A stretch of 22,689 nucleotides of DNA. It comes from Flavobacterium psychrophilum. Its GTDB lineage: Bacteria; Bacteroidota; Bacteroidia; Flavobacteriales; Flavobacteriaceae. Every line of letters begins with the position of its first letter. Position 1 is the stretch's first letter. The stretch covers positions 1 to 22,689 of the forward strand of contig CAMCTL010000040.1 of assembly GCA_945878515.1 (NCBI GenBank), read 5' to 3'. The notes beneath the pieces are model-generated. The model was not told where the DNA came from. It worked only from the letters and a program-made list of their open reading frames with translations, and did no database searches. Made by a program: the position numbers and the translations under genes. This document shows, in pieces, positions 16,767-21,580 of this stretch.

Positions 16767-17560
16767 TATGGTATTGTGATTTTATAATTTGTGATTTCTT
16801 GGTTGGTAAAAATAGCTAAAATTTGGTCTTTGTAATAGAAATTATTAAATGATTTATCCACATTTTCAATTGTGTAAAAACTGCTCTTATTTTGATTTTG
16901 TAAAAACAGATTTCCGTTTTTCGCAAAGATAATTTCTTTACTCGATACTATTTCAATTTGGTCAAACGTGGGAGCTTTACCAATGGTTGTGATTTTTCCA
17001 AAGATATCAACAGCGTACCAATTTAAACTGTCATCAATCCAATAAAAGTTGTTAAAGTCCGATTGATAATGCTTTATAACACCATTAATAGGAGGAGCAA
17101 CTGGTCGGAATTTGCCTTTTAAATAATCAAAAAGTCCTATTTGCTGCAACAAACTATTATAAAGCCAAAGACTATTTTGTCCTGCGACGCTACTAGCAAC
17201 AGCAACAATTGGCGTTTCATTTTCAGAAAAATTTATTTTTTGGATTTCGTTTAATTGATTATCTAATAGTATAACAGTATTGAAATTTTCGTAAAACAGC
17301 ATAATCTTCAATTGATTTTGAAAGTCAATTTTGGTGATTTTTCCTAATGAAACGTTTTTGTACTGCCAGATTTCTTGATTGTTTTTTTTATAAAAAACAT
17401 TATTTTTAGTATAATAAAGATTTCCCATTCCATCAAAACCAACAAAAGTATCGGCGTCGATTTTTTGGTTCGAAACAAGTTGTGCTTTCAATGTTTGCTC
17501 TTGCGAATAGACAAAAACAAAAGACATTATTAAAAAAAGAAAAATTAATTTTTTATGCAT
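16766..17560 (-). CDS. Secreted or periplasmic protein of unknown function, beta-propeller-like
   Basis: 264 residues with a clean signal peptide (about 1-20, MHKKLIFLFLIMSFVFVYSQ). The mature part has repeated short strands with aromatic and Asp/Asn turns: FDGMGNLYYTKNNVFYKKN, LLDNQLNEIQKINF, FNNFYWIDDSLNWYAVDIFG, FAKNGNLFLQNQNKSSFY. This spacing suggests a small beta-propeller, but I recognise no named family. It is the first gene of a two-gene unit; its TAA overlaps the ATG of the deoxynucleoside kinase. A functional link between an exported protein and a cytoplasmic kinase is not obvious, so the pairing may serve only expression. No clear promoter was found upstream. Confidence 0.8.
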   Translation of the reverse strand: MHKKLIFLFLIMSFVFVYSQEQTLKAQLVSNQKIDADTFVGFDGMGNLYYTKNNVFYKKNNQEIWQYKNVSLGKITKIDFQNQLKIMLFYENFNTVILLDNQLNEIQKINFSENETPIVAVASSVAGQNSLWLYNSLLQQIGLFDYLKGKFRPVAPPINGVIKHYQSDFNNFYWIDDSLNWYAVDIFGKITTIGKAPTFDQIEIVSSKEIIFAKNGNLFLQNQNKSSFYTIENVDKSFNNFYYKDQILAIFTNQEITNYKITIP

Positions 17561-17665
17561 ATCGTTTTACTCAAACTTTGTGAATAGTGAACCTTTGACT
17601 CTACGGAAAGCTAAAATACAAAAAATAGAATGAAAGCACTTCTCTCAGTGGATAATCTAAAAACT

Positions 17666-17694
17666 AAAAAACCTGACTAATATTTTTAGTCAGG
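17666..17694 (-). terminator. Intrinsic terminator after metK
   Basis: On the minus strand a 9-bp stem (17694-17686 with 17680-17672, CCTGACTAA) is followed by TTTTTT. It ends the metK transcript. The remaining bases to 17561 are leader of the next minus-strand gene. Confidence 0.85.
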
Positions 17695-17720
17695 CTTAAT
17701 ATTCGATGTAAGTTCAGCAT

Positions 17721-18971
17721 TTAAAGTCCAAAAGCGGCTTTCACTTTGTCTACAAAATCTAATTTCTCCCAAGTAAACAATTCCACTTCTACGGTCTTGG
17801 TTAATCCACCAGGAGCAGAAAAAGTTTTGGTTACTATTTCTGGTTTACGCCCCATGTGCCCGTAAGCTGCGGTTTCGCTATAAATTGGATTTCTTAATTT
17901 CAAACGTTGCTCTATAAAATAAGGACGCATATCAAAAATGGCTTCCACTTTTTTAGCAATTTCACCATTGGTCAAATTTACTTTCGAAGTTCCGTAAGTG
18001 TCAACAAAAATCCCCATAGGTTGTGCAACACCAATAGCATACGAAACCTGAACTAAAATCTCATCGGCAACACCAGCTGCAACAAGGTTTTTAGCAATAT
18101 GACGCGTTGCATAAGCAGCACTTCTATCCACTTTACTCGGATCTTTTCCAGAGAAAGCGCCACCACCGTGAGCTCCTTTTCCGCCGTAGGTATCTACAAT
18201 AATTTTTCTTCCTGTCAATCCTGTATCGCCGTGTGGACCACCAACTACAAATTTCCCTGTTGGGTTGATGTGATAGGTAATTTCGTCGTTAAACAAATGT
18301 GCGTATTGAGGATATTTAGCTTTAATTCTAGGAATCAAAATAGAAACCAAATCAGATTTAATTTTTGCTAACATTTCTGCTTCGGGACCGAAATCATCGT
18401 GTTGCGTCGAAATCACTATCGCATCTATTCGTTGTGGTTTGTTATCGTCAGAATATTCTAAAGTTACTTGCGATTTTGCATCAGGACGCAAATAGGTAAT
18501 TTCAGCATTTTCTCTTCTAAGATTAGCCAATTCAATCAATAATGCGTGCGCAATATCCAAAGCGAGTGGCATATAGTTTTCTGTTTCATTGGTAGCGTAA
18601 CCAAACATCATTCCTTGGTCGCCAGCGCCTTGCTCTTCTTTGCTTGCTCTGTCAACACCTTGATTAATATCGGCAGATTGCTCGTGAATTGCAGAAAGAA
18701 CGCCACAAGAATTGGCTTCAAACATATATTCGCTTTTGGTATATCCGATTTTTTTGATGACATCTCGCGCAATATTTTGAACGTCTAAATAGGTGTTCGA
18801 TTTTACTTCGCCAGCAAGAATAACTTGTCCCGTTGTAACTAAAGTTTCACAAGCTACTTTTGACTCAGGGTCAAATGCCAAGAAATTATCAATTAATGCG
18901 TCCGAAATTTGATCAGCTACTTTGTCTGGATGTCCTTCACTCACTGATTCTGACGTAAATAAATAAGCCAT
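17721..18971 (-). CDS. metK: S-adenosylmethionine synthetase
   Basis: 416 residues, somewhat longer than the E. coli enzyme (384). It makes SAM from methionine and ATP. Visible signatures: [20 protein letters not shown] (6-25, ATP/Met-binding His and Asp), [16 protein letters not shown] (family signature 1), [19 protein letters not shown], and [20 protein letters not shown] (signature 2, phosphate-binding loop). It ends with an acidic/aromatic tail ([20 protein letters not shown]). The leader carries a candidate class II SAM riboswitch, and a good promoter lies just before that, so the enzyme is likely repressed by its own product. It diverges from the metY leader region. Confidence 0.97.
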   Translation of the reverse strand: MAYLFTSESVSEGHPDKVADQISDALIDNFLAFDPESKVACETLVTTGQVILAGEVKSNTYLDVQNIARDVIKKIGYTKSEYMFEANSCGVLSAIHEQSADINQGVDRASKEEQGAGDQGMMFGYATNETENYMPLALDIAHALLIELANLRRENAEITYLRPDAKSQVTLEYSDDNKPQRIDAIVISTQHDDFGPEAEMLAKIKSDLVSILIPRIKAKYPQYAHLFNDEITYHINPTGKFVVGGPHGDTGLTGRKIIVDTYGGKGAHGGGAFSGKDPSKVDRSAAYATRHIAKNLVAAGVADEILVQVSYAIGVAQPMGIFVDTYGTSKVNLTNGEIAKKVEAIFDMRPYFIEQRLKLRNPIYSETAAYGHMGRKPEIVTKTFSAPGGLTKTVEVELFTWEKLDFVDKVKAAFGL

Positions 18972-19035
18972 AATAAAATAATTTTAAGTTAAGCGAGGAA
19001 GAAAAAACAATTGCAGGGAATACTAAAGGAGAGTT

Positions 19036-19085
19036 TCTGCTTTAGCATTTTTTTAACGAGGTTGCAATCAGTTCAAATTTTTCCT
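19036..19085 (-). promoter_or_regulatory. Candidate class II SAM riboswitch in the metK leader
   Basis: Read on the minus strand: P1 left GAGG (19085-19082), a loop AAAAATTTGAACTGATTGCA, P1 right CCTC (19060-19057), then GTTAAAAAAATGCTAAAG and CAG. This follows the order of the SAM-II H-type pseudoknot: P1, U-rich loop ending in UUGCA, P1', an A-rich strand, then GCUAAA. CTG in the loop (19070-19068) can pair with CAG (19038-19036) as the pseudoknot stem. P1 is short (4 bp). Downstream, CTTTAG (19027-19022) can pair with CTAAAG (19044-19039) in the aptamer, a possible switch. The call rests on motif memory, not a covariance search. Confidence 0.72.
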
Positions 19086-19099
19086 CTAATATTTCGGAT

Positions 19100-19128
19100 G
19101 CAAATGTATGAAACCAAATTGAATTCCA
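19100..19128 (-). promoter_or_regulatory. Promoter of metK
   Basis: On the minus strand TTG (19128-19126), 18 bases, then TACATTTG (19107-19100), a full match to TTG-N18-TAnnTTTG. The predicted transcript start near 19094 is about 9 bases before the SAM-II aptamer. Confidence 0.8.
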
Positions 19129-19234
19129 AATTAATCTTCACTTTTTTTTGATGTTAATTTAAATTTAAAAATTGGTTGGAGTTATTTCAATCTTTAAGGA
19201 TTTGTTAACTTTTAAATCTTTTTTTGAAATTTAT

Positions 19235-19265
19235 TTGGTTTTCTAAATAAAAGTTTAGACATTTG
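19235..19265 (+). promoter_or_regulatory. Promoter of the metY leader
   Basis: TTG (19235-19237), 20 bases, then GACATTTG (19258-19265), one mismatch to TAnnTTTG. The implied start near 19271 leaves about 14 bases before the first leader-peptide ATG. No other promoter-like pair is seen between here and metY. The stretch 19129-19234 between the divergent promoters is AT-rich with nothing else visible. Confidence 0.65.
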
Positions 19266-19284
19266 TAAAACAAAACGAAAGAAA

Positions 19285-19341
19285 ATGAATTTTAATGTTT
19301 GCAATATTTCAAAGTCGATGCAGGAAAAATCCTGTGGGTAG
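19285..19341 (+). CDS. Leader peptide 1 of metY (18 residues, Met/Cys)
   Basis: ATG at 19285, TAG at 19339-19341; the peptide is MNFNVCNISKSMQEKSCG. Besides the start it has Cys 6, Met 12 and Cys 17. Its core C-N-I-S-K-S-M resembles C-N-V-K-S-M of the second leader peptide, both in protein and in DNA. It lies 14 bases after the predicted transcript start, is followed by an intrinsic terminator, and stands upstream of metY. Its codons overlap RNA segments that can fold alternately, so the function is probably to be translated as a sensor, not to make a useful product. No translation evidence is available; very short frames occur by chance, so the case rests on the combination of features. Confidence 0.6.
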   Translation: MNFNVCNISKSMQEKSCG

Positions 19342-19408
19342 TTTATTGCATAAATTTTAAATCTAAATTATATAGCAAAAGCCTCCCACAAAAAGGGAGG
19401 CTTTTTTT
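19321..19408 (+). promoter_or_regulatory. Attenuator 1 of metY
   Basis: Three exclusive pairings are visible. Segment 1:2 is CAGGA (19321-19325) with TCCTG (19330-19334). Segment 2:3 is TGTGGG (19333-19338) with CCCACA (19385-19390), a possible antiterminator. Segment 3:4 is AGCCTCCC (19380-19387) with GGGAGGCT (19395-19402) plus a T-run to 19408, an intrinsic terminator. A ribosome held at Met 12 (19318-19320) would cover segment 1 and free 2 to pair with 3 (readthrough). A ribosome reaching the TAG would cover segment 2 and let the terminator form. An outer pair GCAATA (19301-19306) with TATTGC (19344-19349) is also possible. Confidence 0.65.
19380..19408 (+). terminator. Intrinsic terminator of metY attenuator 1
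   Basis: An 8-bp GC-rich perfect stem with a 7-base loop and seven T residues: a strong terminator, 39 bases past the stop of leader peptide 1 and 254 bases before metY. Confidence 0.92.
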
Positions 19409-19440
19409 ATAAATTACATTAATCACAAATTATTAATTTA

Positions 19441-19530
19441 ATGAAAAATTTACAACAAAAACAAATGAACAAATGCAATGTCAAATCGATGATTTGCACA
19501 ATGTCTATGGTATGTTTTTGTGTCAGTTGA
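19441..19530 (+). CDS. Leader peptide 2 of metY (29 residues, very rich in Met and Cys)
   Basis: ATG at 19441, TGA at 19528-19530. The 29-residue product has Met at 1, 9, 17, 21 and 23 and Cys at 12, 19, 25 and 27: 9 of 29 residues, clustered in the second half (segment SMICTMSMVCFCVS, 16-29). Such density of the two sulfur amino acids is exceptional in any protein and is what a leader peptide sensing charged Met and Cys tRNAs would show. The motif C-N-V-K-S-M (12-17) repeats the core of leader peptide 1. It begins 32 bases after the first terminator, is followed by a second terminator, and has no own promoter visible. It could instead be a small Cys/Met protein with another role. Confidence 0.7.
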   Translation: MKNLQQKQMNKCNVKSMICTMSMVCFCVS

Positions 19531-19602
19531 ATCCGAAAGTATAAGTTATAACAAAACTTAAAACCCTTTTGGATATTTTTCTAAAAGGGTTTTTTGTTTT
19601 TT
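19531..19602 (+). promoter_or_regulatory. Attenuator 2 of metY
   Basis: Directly after the TGA, ATCCGAAAG (19531-19539) can pair with CTTTTGGAT (19566-19574), 9 bp including one G-U. The pairing encloses a 6-bp hairpin TAAGTT/AACTTA (19542-19547 with 19555-19560). It overlaps the 5' arm of the terminator (19560-19570), so the two folds exclude each other. A ribosome finishing at the TGA would mask 19531-19539 and favour termination. One stalled on the Met/Cys codons upstream would leave the antiterminator free. Confidence 0.65.
19560..19602 (+). terminator. Intrinsic terminator of metY attenuator 2
   Basis: An 11-bp perfect stem AAAACCCTTTT (19560-19570) with AAAAGGGTTTT (19583-19593), then T residues to 19602 broken by one G. 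It lies 60 bases before the metY start, so without antitermination it would stop transcription of metY. Confidence 0.92.
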
Positions 19603-19661
19603 AAGTCATAAAGCATAAAAAATTTCAAACACAAATAAATCTATAATCTAAAATTAAAACT

Positions 19662-20942
19662 ATGAGCACACCAAAATTTGCCACAAACGCATTACACGCA
19701 GGACACGACGTTACCAAGACAGCTGGAACCAGAGCGGTGCCTATTTATCAAACCAGTTCTTATGTTTTCAATAACTCGGATCATGCGGCCAATTTATTTG
19801 GGCTTGCCGAAGCGGGATTTATATATACCCGATTAAATAATCCAACCAATGACATTCTTGAACAACGATTAGCAGCGCTCGAAGGCGGAATTGCCGCTGT
19901 TGTTACTGCATCAGGAACGGCTGCCATTGCCACTTCATTATTAGTTTTACTAAAAACAGGCGATCATATCGTGGCTTCCAATAGTTTATACGGCGGAACT
20001 TATAATTTATTGAGCGCCACTTTGCCAAGATTAGGAATCACAACCACGTTTGTAGATCCATCGGATGCAAGTAATTTTACCAAAGCCGCCAATGAAAATA
20101 CCAAAGTATTCTTTGCAGAAAGTTTAGGGAATCCAAAATTAGACGTCTTGGATTTGAAAGCTATTGCTGCGGAAGCCAAAGCTTTTAAAGTTCCCTTTAT
20201 TGTTGACAATACGGTTGCATCTCCGTATTTGTTAAACCCAATTGAGTACGGAGCCAATATTGTAATTCATTCTTTGACCAAATACATCGCAGGAAACGGA
20301 ACTTCACTTGGGGGAGCTATAATCGATGCAGGAACATTTGATTGGAGTAGTGGTCGCTTTCCTGAGTTTACAGAACCAAATGCAGGTTATCATGGTCTTG
20401 TTTATCACGATGCGCTTGGAGCGGCAGCTTTTATTGCAAAAGTGCGTATCGAAGGTTTACGAGATTATGGCGCAGCTTTGAGCCCTTTCAACGCTTTTCA
20501 AATCATACAGGGATTAGAAACTTTGCAAGTTCGCGTCCAGAAGCATAGCCAAAACGGATTGGAATTGGCACAATGGTTAGAAAATCAAGACGAAGTAACT
20601 TGGGTCAATTATCCGGGTTTAAAGTCTAGTAAATATTACGATTTGGCAACACAATATTTACCTAAAGGACAAAACGGATTGCTAACTTTCGGACTTAAAG
20701 GTGGATTCGAAGCAGCCAAGAAAGTAGCCGACGAAACAAAGCTATTTTCGCTGTTGGCCAATATTGGAGATACCAAATCATTGATTATTCATCCAGCGAG
20801 CACCACGCATCAGCAGTTGTCAGACGCAGAGCAGGTCGCAACAGGAGTAACCAAAGATTTAATTAGACTCTCGGTCGGATTAGAAGACATCGAAGACTTA
20901 AAAGCCGATTTGAAAGCCGTGTTCGAAAATTTAAAAGTATAA
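19662..20942 (+). CDS. metY: O-acetylhomoserine sulfhydrylase (aminocarboxypropyltransferase)
   Basis: 426 residues of the Cys/Met-metabolism PLP family, of the MetY length class. It joins O-acetylhomoserine and sulfide to give homocysteine. Signatures: ALHAGHDVTKTAGTRAVPIY (10-29), the PLP-phosphate loop YTRLNNPTNDILEQRLA (55-71), TASGTAAI (82-89), VDNT (181-184, with Asp 182 contacting the pyridine N), and the Schiff-base Lys 207 in VIHSLTKYIAGNG. C-terminal features include IHPASTTHQQL and IRLSVGLEDIEDL. The upstream region has two leader-peptide/terminator modules, and the MetX-like acyltransferase that makes its substrate is encoded 0.6 kb downstream behind a SAM riboswitch. Cystathionine gamma-synthase is the main alternative, but length and motifs favour MetY. 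Confidence 0.94.
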   Translation: MSTPKFATNALHAGHDVTKTAGTRAVPIYQTSSYVFNNSDHAANLFGLAEAGFIYTRLNNPTNDILEQRLAALEGGIAAVVTASGTAAIATSLLVLLKTGDHIVASNSLYGGTYNLLSATLPRLGITTTFVDPSDASNFTKAANENTKVFFAESLGNPKLDVLDLKAIAAEAKAFKVPFIVDNTVASPYLLNPIEYGANIVIHSLTKYIAGNGTSLGGAIIDAGTFDWSSGRFPEFTEPNAGYHGLVYHDALGAAAFIAKVRIEGLRDYGAALSPFNAFQIIQGLETLQVRVQKHSQNGLELAQWLENQDEVTWVNYPGLKSSKYYDLATQYLPKGQNGLLTFGLKGGFEAAKKVADETKLFSLLANIGDTKSLIIHPASTTHQQLSDAEQVATGVTKDLIRLSVGLEDIEDLKADLKAVFENLKV

Positions 20943-21021
20943 AAACCAACATATTTGAACTTAGAAAAACTGAATTCAATATGTTTTAAAATAAAATGTA
21001 TAACATCAAAAATAAGATATT

Positions 21022-21234
21022 ATGAAAACTCTAAAATATTATTTAACCCTATTAACTCAGTTTTTCAAAAGTTTGAATAGCAAAACAAAAACCATAAACA
21101 AAGACAAAGATAGCTTTGAATTTATATATCCTAAATTTGGGGTGAATTTGAAACAAACTTCTGAAAAAGGAAAAGTTCAAAATTCTTTGTTTCATCAAAT
21201 GTATTCTGAAGAAAACGAAACACTTTTTATCTAA
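21022..21234 (+). CDS. Small protein of unknown function after metY
   Basis: 70 residues, starting 79 bases after the metY stop. The first 20 or so residues (MKTLKYYLTLLTQFFKSLNS) could form an amphipathic or weakly membrane-bound helix; the rest is charged and polar (KTKTINKDKDSFEF, then YPKFGVNLKQTSEKGK) with no Cys. I recognise no family. It lies between two sulfur-metabolism genes on the same strand, and a long hairpin follows it, so it may be the second gene of the metY transcript. Because the minus strand has a comparable open frame here, coding status is uncertain. Confidence 0.4.
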   Translation: MKTLKYYLTLLTQFFKSLNSKTKTINKDKDSFEFIYPKFGVNLKQTSEKGKVQNSLFHQMYSEENETLFI

Positions 21235-21263
21235 AGTTAAGAAAATTTTTTGACTTGGAAGAT

Positions 21264-21334
21264 GATTTGACAACTTTTTAAAAGTTGTCAAATCTACTGA
21301 TGGAAAAACCAAACAACCTAAAATTTGGTTGTTT
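21264..21334. other. Two perfect hairpins after the small ORF
   Basis: The first is a 14-bp perfect stem (21264-21277 with 21281-21294, starting GATTTGACAAC) with a 3-base loop. The second is an 8-bp stem AAACAACC (21311-21318) with GGTTGTTT (21327-21334). Neither is followed by a U-run on the plus strand, though the first has T/A at its tip. They may end the metY transcript or protect its 3' end. The second overlaps the -33 element of the next promoter. Confidence 0.6.
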
Positions 21335-21355
21335 AAAAAATTAGTAGTTAATTTG
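21325..21355 (+). promoter_or_regulatory. Promoter of the metX-thrA fusion
   Basis: TTG (21325-21327), 20 bases, then TTAATTTG (21348-21355), one mismatch to TAnnTTTG. This is the same spacing as the metY leader promoter. The predicted start near 21361 is about 24 bases before the SAM-I aptamer. Confidence 0.6.
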
Positions 21356-21383
21356 CACTTTTAAGTTCACAAACGTATTGAAA

Positions 21384-21488
21384 TGTTATAAAGAAAGCTC
21401 GAGGGAATAGACCCGATGAAAGCTTAGCAACCCTTTGCCAACGAAGAAGGTGCTACATTCTATCCCGATTCATCGGGAAAAGATAACT
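21384..21488 (+). promoter_or_regulatory. Class I SAM riboswitch (S-box)
   Basis: All landmarks of the SAM-I aptamer appear in order: P1 GTTAT (21385-21389) with ATAAC (21483-21487); P2a AAGCT (21395-21399) with AGCTT (21421-21425); the core AGGGAATAGACCCGATGAAA; GCAACC; AAGGTGCTACATTC; P4 CCCGA/TCGGG (21464-21468 with 21472-21476); and the closing AAAGATAAC. No U-run terminator follows, so control is probably at translation or by Rho. The aptamer precedes the MetX-aspartokinase frame by about 80 bases. Confidence 0.92.
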
Positions 21489-21580
21489 TACGAGAATTCT
21501 TCTAGTTTACTTCTAGCTTTCTTTCTAATATTTCCAGACACAAATCAAAAAATCTTTAAAGATTTGAAAATTGGAAAATA
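21489..21580 (+). promoter_or_regulatory. Likely expression platform of the SAM-I riboswitch
   Basis: AGCTTTCTTT (21515-21524) is a perfect 10-bp complement of 21390-21399, which contains the 5' strand of P2a, so it can form only if the aptamer opens. Next, TATTTCCA (21529-21536) can pair with TGGAAAATA (21572-21580), with one bulged A, over the TTG start. A 16-base palindrome (21550-21565) lies just before the start. These pairings suggest translational control; the direction of the switch is not settled by sequence alone. Confidence 0.45.

Noticed and set aside
18099..18788. Two plus-strand open frames (18099-18371 and 18546-18788)
   Set aside because: Both are antisense to metK, which has full family signatures. 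Their composition is that of a reverse-read conserved gene.
19285..19408. Stand-alone small RNA ending in a terminator
   Set aside because: Possible, since a stem GCAATA/TATTGC and a terminator are present. But the short Met/Cys frame, its likeness to the second leader and the fitting antiterminator make a metY leader the better explanation.
21052..21312. Minus-strand frame opposite the 70-residue ORF
   Set aside because: It runs through a perfect hairpin, lacks any family resemblance and has no promoter; the plus-strand frame is better placed, though itself uncertain.
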